Below, in pieces: positions 23,506 through 36,355 of a stretch of 64,000 nucleotides of DNA (position 1 is its first letter; every line of letters begins with the position of its first letter). The stretch is from Camarhynchus parvulus (taxonomy: Eukaryota; Chordata; Aves; Passeriformes; Thraupidae): the NCBI RefSeq assembly GCF_901933205.1, contig NC_044571.1:70557689-70621688 (forward strand). Reading direction: 5' to 3'. The translations under genes were made by a program, and so were the position numbers. The notes below the pieces were generated by a model. The model was not told the origin of the DNA and made no database searches. It saw nothing but the letters and a program-made list of their open reading frames with translations.

Positions 23506-26500
23506 CTGAGGAGGATTATTTATGTTTTGAAAAAGGCTATCAGTTAATTGTTCATCTAAATGTATTTAAAATTCCCTTCTCTGTTCTTTGTCATTTTTCT
23601 AATAATGCTAAGGTAAGTTTGCAAAGGCTACTTGTGAAACTGCTTGTAAGTGATCACTGAGAATAAGAGTATTTCTTTAAATACACCCAAAATGCAAGCA
23701 GTTGTTTGATGCTGGAAGCTGGACAGCTTGTTTGATTTAGTGTAGTGATTCATTAACACTGTCTTTACAAGGCTGGGGCATCTATTATCAAAAACAATTT
23801 CAATATTTGAATAATTGACTTAAGTATTACTCTTGATTTTGCTGGGTTTTGTTTTTTGGTTGGTTGTTTTGGTTTGTTTTTTTTTTAATTAATGGTACAA
23901 AAATTTGATGTTCAGCTCAAATTTAATAATTAGAAAATAGAATGACTGATACATTAGCTTTTGCAGCTTTTCAGTCAGTAGACATTTCTCAGCCTGCCCA
24001 GCTGAAATCACTTTCAGCTAATTGAAGATTTTCCCACTCCATTTAGCTGTTAAACCCTGGCATATGGGCATATGGATCTTCCTAGTCAAACTGATCCTCA
24101 GAAGAAGCAAGCAGTGAAAATAATGTTGAAACAAAAAGAAAATCAGGTTCAAATAAGGTGAATACAATTTCTCAAATTAGAAATACTGGAACTGTCTTCC
24201 ACTTGTCAGAAGAGGAGAGTTTGATGGAAACAAAGAGGGAGCTTTCCCACACTACCTGGCAATGTGCTGGGAAGGAGCACTCCTCTGTGGAAAAGAACAG
24301 CATAGCCACATAAGGATAGCTGATTAACTCTTGGATAACCATGTCTCTGTAATTGCCAAATTACAGTTGGTTGTATGCTGCTACTCAACAGTTGCTGAAA
24401 TATTGCTTAGACAGCAATTAAACATGGTGCTAATAATAGCCTGGAGTTCCTTTTGAAAGTGTTTTTGATGGTTTGTTTTTTTTTTTGTGTGTGTTTTTTT
24501 CCTTTTATTTAGAGAAGTTAGGGAAGTTAAAATCACATGGACATCCCCCAGAAAGATCTCATATGTCAAATATATTGTCTCTAGCCAAAGGAAATCCTGT
24601 ACATCCAGCTTCTTAGCTACATGGTATTGAATTAGACAAGGCTTCTTGTGAAAAGCAATACCCATTATACATTAGCAGAGTTTTCCTATTAACTAATTAA
24701 CCAAACTGCTCTATTTTTGGAGGGAGAATGTTGGTATACCTTGCTTCAATAGAACTGCAAGATCTGCACTTAAGTTTTGCTTTTGCTACCTCTTACAGTA
24801 ACTTCGTTGTGCTGTGGAGAGCTTGTGCCTCATTGGTTTTCCCTGGAAACAGCAGTAACTTCCTCACTAATTTGAAATTAGTTTAGGTCTGGAGTGATGC
24901 TTTCAGTATATCAGATCAAGAAATTTATCCCTCCTTAAGTGAAGAACTCCATGAGAACTTCAATGATTTTAGTGCTTCTTTGTTTCAGTGCTGTTAATTA
25001 AAAAAAAATTAAAAAGGCACAGTGGGAATTGTAAAAATTATTTCAGAGGCAACTGAAACCTGACTTTATCAGTCTTATTCTCATATTTTCTCTACTCTAT
25101 TTATGTGCCTTATTCAGGGATGACAGAAGTGTGCTTTGAGTAGACACAGAGGCTACAGGAAAGGAGGTTGCTTGCATTAGTGTCCCTATTATTGGACTGA
25201 ATTTCATTAGCCTGTATTGTGGATCCTGAATAGAACTGAATATATTTTCATGTTTTTCTTATCTTATGGAGATGTGTATCTTGGTGAAATGCTCAGTTTT
25301 AGTTTACTTCAGATATAAGATTTTAGGACAAATTACTGTAAAGATGTTGAAATACTATTGGTGATGTACATGTGTCCCATTCATCAACTTCCCATTCAAG
25401 AATAAGATTTATTATGCCAGGGCTGGCTTGTTTTGAATGAAATCACACTTTAATTAAATAGTTTCTGCTAGTTCAAAGTAGAGATCCTGAGTGTACCATC
25501 TGTTACAATGTCTGTATATAAAAATTATGCTCACTAATTACACTGTGCTGGTTGGGTGGGGGATGGCGTCAGAACCAAATTAGATTTAATAAACTTAGAA
25601 AAAAAAGTACACATTTAACATAAGAAAAGCTTCAGTATAAGAAAGTAGAAACTGGTATGAATAATACCAAAACTGTTTTTCCCCTATAAAAGGTTGTTTT
25701 TCTAGTATTGTCTAAAAGGTATCTTTTCATCAAGCTTGATAATACAAGCCCCCATGGATGACTGACAGTGTGGGATGTCTCCTGGCCTCTGTAGTGATCT
25801 GTGGTGAACAATTTAAGAATGAATATTCATAATGTTTTTGTTACCTTCTGGCATATTTTGTTACACTGTCTGTATGAATCCCAAAATTGGGTTAATCATC
25901 AGCTGAAAGGGGTTTAATGATCTGAAAATTAATTAAGAGCTCTCTAGTCATGCATGTACTGTATGTTTTCACTGGATTTAATTTACTGATAAAAACAGGC
26001 CTATTAGGATAATTACTAGATTCTGTAAGAAAAGCAGTTATAAACAACATTTTCCTGATGCAAAAGACTCATGAAATTATACTGCACAATGTAACTTCAC
26101 AGCTTAAACTCAGGTAACTGTTTTGCTTGGAGAGAAAGAGAAGCATATGGTAAATATTTGTCAGCAGATGTGCCAGTGACACGGTGATTTCATCAATAAA
26201 AATATAGGCTGCTAGGAAAACGAGGTACCTCAAAGGGCAGATGGGAATGGATAATATCTGAGAGGAAATGGCTTTGAGAATTCAAGTGAAGTTTAAAATT
26301 TGAACTAATAGCCTTAAATACATAATAGGAAGAAATAAAAGAAAAAAAGCCTTACAGAAAGTTCCCTAGTTTCTGTGGTAAAATACGCAGATAAAAGTCT
26401 TCAGTTCAGGGAAAGAAGACTGAGGAGTTGTGTCGGTGATGTTAATGTGGTAGAAAGGAATCCACCCAGAGGCTGGGTTGGCCTTCCCTTCCTCTGTGTC

Positions 26501-26670
26501 AGCAACACACTTCAGGAGTCTGCTGTGCCAAAACAAGGTTGCATGGTTACTATTTGATTCCTCATTTATCAGCTTTAAAAAAGTTATCTCTTTGCTATAT
26601 TCCTGCTCTTTAAAACAGGAAAACAGGAACTCACACATCCAGAGGGAGAGCATTGATATATATTTTTCCT

Positions 26671-26690
26671 TTGTTGTTGTTGTTGTTGTT
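26671..26690. repeat. (TTG)n microsatellite
   Basis: Six full TTG triplets plus TT form a run in otherwise ordinary AT-rich sequence. Confidence 0.95.
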
Positions 26691-28840
26691 AGTTTATCCC
26701 TGAGAGGCATAGTGAAATTCTATTGACTCTTTGTGGTTTAAACTTTGATTCTGAAAACATGTGCACAGACCTCCATATGCAGGGTTTATGAAATTAATTA
26801 TACTCCTAGTATGTTGCTATCTCTTGAACAGTTTTTAAAATATGGGATGCTTATTAATGTCCAAAACCATTGTACTACTGCTAGGGAAATCTAGTATCAG
26901 CTTCAAGTCCTATAATTTGGAGCTTTCTGGTTGTTACAGATGTTTTCACCTTGGGCTTTTCTCCTTTTTAATTTTTTTCCCTCCCCTTCTCAAGTCTTTC
27001 CATTCTGGGCAAATACGTCCTTTTATTCTTTGGGTGTGTGACTTCCTCTGCCACCTTCATGGAGTTATTTTATTCTATTCCTGTAACTCCTTGCTTTTCT
27101 CATCACTCTGTGCTCAAATCCAGCTTTTCCCAGTTCATCAATAAAAATAAGTTGTAAGAATACAGGAAAAGGTGTCCTCACTTCTGTACAATCACAAAAT
27201 CCTACGCCTAGGGCCAGACAATCCACTAACCCCGAATTTCATATCTATGTCTCAAAAAAAGAGCTACTAGAGATTCTTAATGGGAGCTCTTGAGAAGACT
27301 GTAACATTTTCCATGGTCTCAGTTTGAAAAAAAAAAAAGAAAAAAATGAACTGTTTTGATTAAAACTTCCCACTAAAAATTTCAGCTGAAGACAGGGCTC
27401 CTGTGTGGGAGCTCTCTGCCTCAGCAGCTGACCAGCTGGCAAACACTGAAACAGCCTCCCAGGATAGGCAGTACCACAGACATCATTTCTAGCTGCCAGC
27501 TTCATTGCTCTTGCCTGTGGTAAAAGTGTTGTTTGTGCCACTGCAGTGGGTGCAGCCAAGTGGAGGAAACTTCTGTAGGGTAAAGGATGTTCATGTGAGA
27601 GCTCCTCTGGCTTTTGCTACTCAAATTGAAGAGTGTCAGAGCAGTGTTAGTCAAAGAACACTTAACTCCAAGCAGTGCTGGGAAGTGTGCAGCCCTCTAT
27701 GAGCAAAAATAATTCTATGGGTCATTATTTTGTTTTACAAAAGGCTAAGACAAAAAGAGGCATTTCTAGGCACCTGATCTAGACAATTTGGAAATCTAAT
27801 CTCTCTTAACCTGAACTCTCAGAACTATTAATTCGATCCAAACTGTGCCACATAATTATGTTGGCTATTCCCTGTGGTGCTACGCTATCTGCAAAAGACA
27901 CTGATCACGTGAGTGTAGCACTTTGAAGCAGTTTTGACCTGTAATGAAAATTGCTGAAGCTTAACTAGTTATCTAGCAAAAATTCAAAAGGCTGAAGCCC
28001 CTCCTCCTAGAGTTCACTAGGAACTCTACATTCCTTTCCTTCCTGGTGAAATCATGAGTGCTTGAATCACTGGAACTTTGCTACTGGTTTCTGCAAATCC
28101 AGAGAATAATCATGAGTTTTTACTGCCTTCTACCTCTTTTCATTTGGCTGGAAAATTATATTTTGCAGTAATTACTTGGTAAGGCAATGAAAACTTCAGT
28201 TTCCATTTCCCTTCAGGTGCCATGAGAAGTTTTTCTGTGTAACTATTACATATCTTGGCATTTGTGGGGTTGATGTTGATGTCTTTCATGAATTTCAAAG
28301 CAGGAGGAGAAACTTAAGGGTGGCTTTTTTCTTCTGATTGCAGAGAGGGTGAAAGGTGACATTTTCATTCACTGTCTTAGAGTCTAACATTGCCTGTTTT
28401 TCTTTCTTCCACTTTCATGCATGATATAAAAGTAATTTAGAAATTACCAAGTGGACAAAAACAACAGCACTGAAGATTTTTCTTGCAAATAAAATTGGGA
28501 TAATTTTCTTTGAATTCTTTGGATTATCATGGGCAATGACTACACAGTACACTAACTTGAGACAAATGGAAGATTTTTTTTCCCCATAAATACTTGAAAA
28601 ACAAATTATTATTTTAATTTGCCTCAAGACAGCTCCTTTGCTCCCAACTGTTTATATAAATAGGAAGATTTAAACCTTTGGGGTAGATCATAAACAATTA
28701 GAGATTGTGTGTTCAGCTGTGGTTTTTACCATTTGAATCTGTATTGAAAAGTCAGGGAAAAAAGTTGTACTGTTTTAGTGCTGAAGTTTCAATAACAAGT
28801 AACTGAAAGATATTTAATCAGTTTATTATGGAGATAGAAA

Positions 28841-28874
28841 CAGATTTATAAGTACAGAAGCAGATTTATAAGTA
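28841..28874. repeat. 20-bp step direct repeat
   Basis: CAGATTTATAAGTA occurs at 28841 and 28861, with a six-base spacer. It is a small local duplication without other visible meaning. Confidence 0.85.
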
Positions 28875-31800
28875 ATCTTAATTAAAGGTACTTTTAGAAA
28901 AAAAATCCTTTTGTAAATCTTTTTAAAGGGGGAAAGAAAGAGGGAAATTCAGAGAAATAATGTTCATTCTTACCTGACTAAAATCTGATTATCCTTTCCT
29001 CAAGGGTTTTAAACACCTAACACAGAGTAATGTGTGCTGATAAAAGCTGTTACTCTCTTGGGAAAGAAAACAAAGACACATGCACTAATCATCTCCAAAC
29101 CATCAAGTTTATACCTGAGCAGTTAAATGCATTTTGTTTTCTCCCATGCTGCCCCAGAAGAATTTTCAGTGTCATAAGCCTCACTGAGTGATGCTAGTTC
29201 CTGCACACACTTCTGGATTGCATTAATGGGTTTTTCCTCTGCTTAGTTTTTGTATAATCTGCAGGTGTTGCCCTGAATGGAGGTTTTGTATCACCTACAG
29301 CTGCTATATTGCATACCACAGAGGAGTGCTCCAGCACTAGAGGTTTCTCATTCAGTCTCTAGCACCCTGGCTAATTTGAAATACAAAATGGGCATGCAAT
29401 AATGGGCTTAAGATACACTAATTTACAATTGGTTGAACAAAATTCATTTAGAATAAGACATATCTTATTCAAAGCTTCTGGTTTCTAAAACCTTTATACA
29501 AACTATTTTGGCACATTTTCTGCTCAATGTCATGCTTCACAAAGGCACAGGGATGAGAGAGGAGTGTTGAGCTCCTGTCCAGAGCCAGCACACCCCTGGC
29601 ACACAGGGTCAGGGTGATAGGCATGGGAGCAGGGGCCCAGCTGCCTGCTGATCCCACTCCTTCGAAGCTGGGAGCTGCATCCTCCTTACCCTGACCTCAG
29701 GAAGGGGCCTGACAGATCTCCAGGCTTGGAGGCTTGGGGAAAAGGCAGCACATTCCTCATCCTTCTCCTGGGAGGAGCTGGGCATGCCATGTCATAGGAC
29801 ATTCAGGAAAACTGCTGGTCTTTTAAAAGCTGGATCTAGCTATATGTTGTTAACTTGGAAAATATGCCTAGTGCTGCAAAGCACTTGGTGATTTTTTTAA
29901 CACATTATTGGTACGGGCTCTGCCTGCTCAGCTTGTTACATAAGTGTTCTCTTGCATGCAGAGCCCCTCAGGGTCAATCAAGGTCATGAGAGCAGTTTGA
30001 TGTGAGTGGAGTGACCGGAGTTCATTTGTTGCTGCCCCCTCTTGCCCACTCCAGAACGTGGCAAACCAGATCATGCTTGCAAAAGAAAAATCCATTGCAG
30101 GAATGGGAGCATGCAGCATTACCTAGACACACCACACCTGTTGTTAATGAAGAAGCCCATAGGATATAATGTGGAGTGTCACAATCACTTGCTTCTAGGA
30201 ATTTTGATTTTATAAATAAGAATGTACTAAGAAGGGTGGTGATGTTCTTTCCACAGCCCATGCACCTTGTACACCACAAATACAAGTTGGTAAATTTTAA
30301 ATGGCATCCTTTAAACTTGTTAGCACTTTTCTATCTCCCTTCTTGTGACTAAAGTACTTTTCATATCAGAAAAGCTCACAAGAGTGTTAAATTCAACTTC
30401 TTTAAAGTCTAATAAAGCAAGTGCATGCTTGCTTGGTTCTAGTGCCTGTCAGATCAGCTTCAGAATTACTGTGGAAATAGATTAGTACTGCTACAGTAAT
30501 TCTAATTCTTTCATCTCATTGGCAGGTTATAAGGTATGCTGTGTATAAAAAAAAATTGCCTCACTGCAGTAAGAGATCTGAACCCAGGATCATTAGGTAA
30601 TATTATGTAGAGGCTGACATCCCATCTTACTGTTAGCCAACACTCCCTTGGAAGATGACTATACCTTGCAACAGAGCTTCCCATCAGCTCTCTTTCCAGC
30701 CCTGGATGTATGGATCTTCTGTCCCAGGACATGATGATATACCTTATCCAGAGTGCCAAATTAATATTGTAGAAATTAAATGAAACAAGAAATAAGCAGC
30801 AGAGTTAATTCACATAGCTAAGTGATAAAAAAGCCCCAGAAATGTTCAATGAAATGTATGGAAATATATATATAAGAAAAGACAGTTTGATCTCTCAAAT
30901 TTAAGTGAGGTATGAAAAATGCCTTGAGAAATTAGCAGGGGAACTAAAATTCACAACTTTAGTGTATAGTAAAACTCAGGAACTCGGTAGAAAAACTAAT
31001 TGGTTTTGTTTCCTCCACTCCATATCCTCTTTTAAGAGCTCACTGTTCTGTAAGCAGTAATTACTGATTTCTGTTCCCGCAGAGCATAAAATATCATCAC
31101 TGTGTTTCTGCTAAAGTTCTCTTCAGTTCCCTTGCTACCAACTGTAACAATTCAATTACACTAAAGTCAGTGCAATGATTCATGCTCTTGGTTTTGCTTG
31201 GAGATTTAGAGCTGACAAAAGGCTTATGTGCTTGAGAGTTCCTAAGTTTTTTTCAGCTTTGTGAATCAGATTTACATTTATACACAGTCTTGTTTATATC
31301 CTTGGACCATTGCAAACTACAAGAAGATTGCATTACAAATTCAAAGCATCATTGGTTCAAAAAAATGGTATGTGCCAACTGAAATTGCCGAGACCACACT
31401 TTTGCTCAGAGTCTTGTTTCAGTAGCTTTATTATTTCTGAAACACCAGAAAGTAGCTTGTTTGCAGACCTGATATGGCAGCTGGGAGGTTGCAGTGCAGA
31501 GAGCATCTAGTTTGGCTTGCGGTGAATTAGCCTTAATTATTCAAACTCATGAGTGGCTTGATAGAAACCAATCATTGCTTTCTCTCTTCCTCCTTCTGCC
31601 CTCCCTTGGCTTTGCTGGTTCCATTGTTTATTGGTGTCTGTTTCAATCCAGTCTGCCTGTGACTGGTACAGATAAGCTGGACTGCTGGGTCTCAGGCAGG
31701 GAGCCATAGATAGGGAGTGAAGAACAGCTCTGCTATTGTCCCTTTACTAGAAATTAACTATAGTGACACAAAAGAATAAAAGCTGTTCATCACTTTTAAT

Positions 31801-33539
31801 GTTCGGTGATCTATGTGATAGCTTTAACCTAAAGAAGATTCAGCAATTAGAGTGAAATTATTATTTCTGATTGAGATCTTCTCTATTTATAATTCTAAAC
31901 CATATGTAAGGTTTGTCTAGTCCTTAATGGTAATGTGGTGTTAATGTCAAAATTATTAAAACTGCAAAAATAAAGTGGCAGACTAGCTAAGATCCTATAC
32001 TGTACTTAGTGACACTTTCCCTGAATTGCAGAAGCTGTATTTAGATATATCATATGATTTTCATGCCTTCATAAAAGCTCCAAGGCATATTCAATATTCT
32101 TAGGTTATTTTCTTAATTTTCACTATGTGGGATAAAAATCAATGTTAGTTAGCATAGTGCTGAGTTAGAGCCTGGAGATAAAAATCCTGCTGTGGCTCTT
32201 TAGTTAGCACAAGTGTAAAGCTGAGAGGTGCCATTCATAACTTGGGGTTTATTGGTCTGATGGCAACATCTGTACCAGTGAATGGAATGGGACAGGGCTC
32301 TCTGCAGGGCAGCTAGTGAGACAGCTTGCATTCCTGCAACTAAGCTCTCCAGCCCCCCTCCCAAGCCTGGACATCTTCATCCACAGTGCTTATCAGGCAT
32401 TATTCCTCTGCTGTCTCCACTTGGTGTGCTGAAAGTGGGAGCTGGCTTTGACCAAAATCAGGCCCCTTCACTTGCTGGTGCTGTGCATGCCACTGCAGTT
32501 TTGAAGGTGTTTTAATCAGAGAGTTAAAACAGAAGCTTCTTGCATAGAAAAGGAGAAAGAAGAAAGCAATAAAAGTAAATATTTTAGATTATTTTCAAAA
32601 TGGGTAAAATGCTATCCTGTTAATGCATTCATCTAGTCTAACAATAAATGCCAGCATTTTAATTTATTATTAGATACAGCGAAGCAAATGTCAGAGTAGT
32701 GAACATCTACACACTATCAAATGTTTTTCACTCAGACATAGTTAAATTCTTGATGGCTTTTTGAGTTGGAAGTAAGAGAATAGGTAATGTCATTGTTTTG
32801 CAAAACTCCACTTAAATGGGCCTTTTTTCATTTTTCATTAATTTTCCAAAAAAAACCCCACCCAAAACCCCGAAGTCATCCGGCATAAATGGATAGTTTA
32901 AAATAGTAGAATTAATGACCCAAACTCACACAATGAAGATATCATTATTATAAATGGCCTAGAAAATATGTCTTTTTTTGTTGAGAACCTGACCTAAAAC
33001 AAACTGTATCTTAGATACAAACTAGAGCACAATTGCTGAAACTTCAGGTGTGTGACATTTGTCTAATCTATGATGAAAATGGCAGTAACCGATCTCAGCA
33101 ATATTGTTTTACCCATTGTGTGCTGGCTTCAGCATTCCAATATGGGACCTATTCAGGCACTCATGCTTACAGATTGTATCTCATTGTTTTTCAAGCCTCC
33201 TATTCTTCAGGAGAACGTTCTTAAAATGTGAAATAATCTCTCTGGATAAGTAATAAATAATCTGATTTTTTGGGTCTTCTAAAGCAATCCTTGACAAAGA
33301 GAAAAATCAGTCACCAGCAGCAGATGGGATGATATGTCTAATATTTCCCTGCTTTCTCTTTTTTCTTCTATTAAGTTGTATCTAGACCTCTTGAATATAC
33401 AGTTTTCCATATAAAAAGCTGCTTTTAAGGCCATGAAGAGATTTTCAGGGATTAGCAAGTGCTGCCTGCAACTTTCTGCATTATTTAATACACTGTCCCT
33501 ATTGCAGTACATTGACTAGTTTCTTTTGTCTCTTTCCAG

Positions 33540-33575
33540 AGTTTTGCCATGAAAGCCTTTAGTGCTCCCAGTTTG
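33540..33575 (+). other. Candidate 36-nt microexon
   Basis: Acceptor TTGTCTCTTTCCAG (AG at 33538-33539) and donor TTTG|GTAAGA enclose 36 nt, exactly twelve codons. Only one frame is open, reading SFAMKAFSAPSL with phase 0 at both ends. Such a unit can be included or skipped without shifting the frame, as neuronal microexons are. I do not recognise the peptide. Good splice sites around so short a segment do arise by chance, so this is a candidate only. Confidence 0.25.
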
Positions 33576-35063
33576 GTAAGACGAATAATTTTTTTTCCCA
33601 TGTGATACTTATCCTATTGATTTTAACAGAAACACACTTTTACTGACCTTGCAGATATGCAGAATGTGTCTCAAGAACAGTGAATTTGCTCAGTCTTGGC
33701 ATCTTCATTCTTAAGAGCCTTTTCAAAATGTAAATTAGAGACCAAGCCTAAAGAATCAGAAATTTTAGAGCACATGCTAATTGCAGAAATCTGAGATGGT
33801 TGCTCTGAATGGTAGGTTGTCAGTCAGGCTTGCATTAATGTGAGCTCTGAGGATTTGTATTGCTAGCTTAGAGTAACTCAAGAGGAAGCACAAATCTTTT
33901 CTCTCACAGGGATGGCAGAACTAACTCCCAACTCTATCCACTTCCCCCTGAAGCTCTTTTAATTATTGTGATCTTGTTAGCATAATTCAACAACTTTAAA
34001 AATTAATTCAGTGCAGATCAGTTAGAAACTGAAACTGTGTTTCTCACACTGCAAAATCACAGCATTACACAGCGATCTAAATTACTGGGAAGCTATGGGG
34101 TAATCCAAGGGGTTTTAGGCTTTTTCGGATTACAGGATTTTTGAATCAATAAATTCTCATATAAACAAATTGATAACCTAATCAATACCTCAAAATCCTG
34201 CAGCTAGTGTTTGCTTTTTAAGCTGTAGGGTTATAACTAAATATATTTCTGTGGAGGTGTGGGGGGTGTTTCCTGAGCAAGTAATAACTCTTCAGTTAAA
34301 GAAAGTTCATCTTTTAGATAGATTCAATATGTTCAGAGTGTTGCATTTGAAACAGTAATTTTTTGGAGTTCACTTGAAGGGGAACTGCGGTCTGATAGAA
34401 AAATAAATGAATTGAGAGATGTGGTGCTGTATTCAATGCCTCCAACAGGCACAAAAATCACTTGGCAGAGGTCTTTGTATTTCTGTCCTACAGTGAAGTT
34501 CAAGAAACCCAGGATGTCCTATCTTTACCGCGACGGGAGTGTCTGAAGAATTCTTTGTCTGTCCTGCAGGTGGAAGCAGCAGGAACAGTGATGCTGCAGG
34601 GCTGGCTCTTGCTGAAGCAGTTCAGCATTCTCACAGACCAGTTCACATGCCAAACTCACAGCCTTGCTTGCAAGTTTTCAAGGCTGACTTGTTGGTCTTG
34701 AATACATTGCTTTATTATCATGACAAGAAGGTTTCAAGAACTGTGTATTGACATAAGGACAAACAGCTGATGGCAGAGTGGAGAGTTGTACTGCAGCTGA
34801 TTTGCCTTTGCAAAGAAATAGAGGTGTGGAAATTTCTGGGAAAGTTACAATAGTAGGCAACAGCAGGAGAAATTCCAGGCCTGATTCAGAGCAGGCTACA
34901 GGCTGCCAAAATGCTCTCAACATCCTTACCATGCTCTTTGAAGAATTACAAAACCAAGAACAAGATAGATCAGTCTGATTTAAATCATACAGGGAATGGC
35001 TTAAGAAGGTTTGGGAATTCTGCTTTCTGTCTCTGTAGGATTATAATAAACCTTTCTATCAAA

Positions 35064-35081
35064 TTTCTTTCTTTCTTTCTT
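35064..35081. repeat. (TTTC)n microsatellite
   Basis: TTTC is repeated four times and ends TT. It is a pyrimidine-rich run on the plus strand. Confidence 0.95.
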
Positions 35082-35899
35082 GCCTCTTGTAATGAAGACA
35101 AAGAACACAGTGGTTGGTAGAACAATACAGACATCATATGTCTGTAATGATGACTTAAACAAGTTCTGGGGAACAACAGTACAAAGCGTCTGCTGGTGGA
35201 GGGAAGAAAGGCATGTCTCTCACATCCAGCAGATGTACTAAATAGTTTCACTGTCTTGTACCAGGAATGTCTTCACAGAGTTAGGTTCCGTGACAGGAAT
35301 TCTTTCAGCAGCTCAGTGACTTTGTGTAAGACTGTAGAGTAAGGTCTTCCACAACTAATTTGGCCCAACTGTAAGCCATATGAGTTTTCTCTTTATTGTA
35401 TCTTGCCCTGCCTGAAACTTCTAAGTATCAGCATGTGATTTTACTTCATCACAGCAGTGGTACATGTGAGATTTTGTGCCCTAGAGTGAGAGCTGGGAAA
35501 GGTACTGATGTATGTGGAATTGCACAGTACAGGAGAGAGATCTAGAGATGACTGCTATGCACAGCTGGTGAGAGCAAGTGTAACAGCAGCAGAGAGTATC
35601 AGAGGATCTTTAATGTTGAGAGTGTCTTTATGTTTGTGCCTTGTGAGAGTGTCGCTGCCAGCTGAGCTGCACAGTGGGGATGAAAATAGCACATGTATCC
35701 ACATTTGGTGCAGCTGTATTTAGGACATCATCTTTAAGTCAAACCCTGTCTTCTTGTATCTAGTAAGAGTAGTTGTGCAACCACTGCAGGAATGGCAAGA
35801 GGCACAAGGCAGGAAATGTTTCTGATGAGGATAAAAAGTGAATTGAACTGGCAGAGAGTAGTTTTCTGGCTTAAAAGAAAAGTAAAGATGAGATCCTTC

Positions 35900-35918
35900 C
35901 AGCATCATGCTGATGCTG
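35900..35918. repeat. 8-bp inverted repeat
   Basis: CAGCATCA, spacer TGC, TGATGCTG: a short perfect hairpin in a purine-rich stretch. Likely chance. Confidence 0.7.
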
Positions 35919-36267
35919 AGAAATGTATGCAGGAAAGAAAAATGAGAAGTTGGAAGAAACAGGCAGAAAAACAGGGAGAAGGATGAGACGCAAGGCAAAT
36001 TAGCTGGAAGGGTAAATGAGGCCTGGATAGATGGCCCAGTGTACATTAACAAAGAACAGTGTGGGAAAGGTGAAGCAGGATGAAAGAAATTTGGGTTGGA
36101 CTGGGCTGAGAAAAGAGTAGGAAATAGAAATAAGATTTAACATGGTTTGCATGTTGCTCTGTTTATCCGAATATCTGGGCAGTGAACTCTTTGTCAACAG
36201 TCACTATCTTATTACACAGCAATAAATGCTATCCCACCTACATATTTCCTATCTGTTCCTAACGCAG

Positions 36268-36355
36268 AGGACACTGTGCACGCCCTTGACCAAAAGCCAC
36301 AGCAGCTCTTGCAGGTAATCACCTCAATTCTCCATTTCCAGGTATCGATTATCTG
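36268..36355 (+). other. Candidate 88-nt coding exon
   Basis: The acceptor is TATCTGTTCCTAACGCAG (AG at 36266-36267), with a good pyrimidine tract. The donor is CTG|GTAAGG (GT at 36356). One frame is open end to end and the other two contain stops. The open frame starts by completing a codon with two bases. It reads DTVHALDQKPQQLLQ, then a hydrophobic run (ITSILHFQV), and ends with two bases of a split codon. The composition suits an amphipathic helix. An inner donor-like CAG|GTAATC at 36315 and an inner acceptor at 36340-36341 also exist, but the gap between them is too short to be an intron. No family recognised. Its end phase does not fit the preferred frame of the segment at 53153. Confidence 0.28.

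Larger units (their letters stand above)
23506..33539. other. Long stretch without a defensible gene
   Basis: It contains simple repeats (T/G-rich 23838-23892, T/GT-rich 24475-24510, TTG at 26671) and the 20-bp step repeat. On the minus strand, a segment at about 28973-29061 lies between TTTTCTTTCCCAAG and CAG|GTAAGA, but all its frames have stops. Nothing else stands out. Confidence 0.5.

Noticed and set aside
28973..29061. Minus-strand segment between TTTTCTTTCCCAAG and CAG|GTAAGA
   Set aside because: The splice sites are good but every frame contains a stop, and no linked exon is seen. Most likely chance.
35792..35986. 64-codon Lys/Glu/Arg-rich frame resembling a coiled coil
   Set aside because: The composition follows directly from a purine-rich plus strand.
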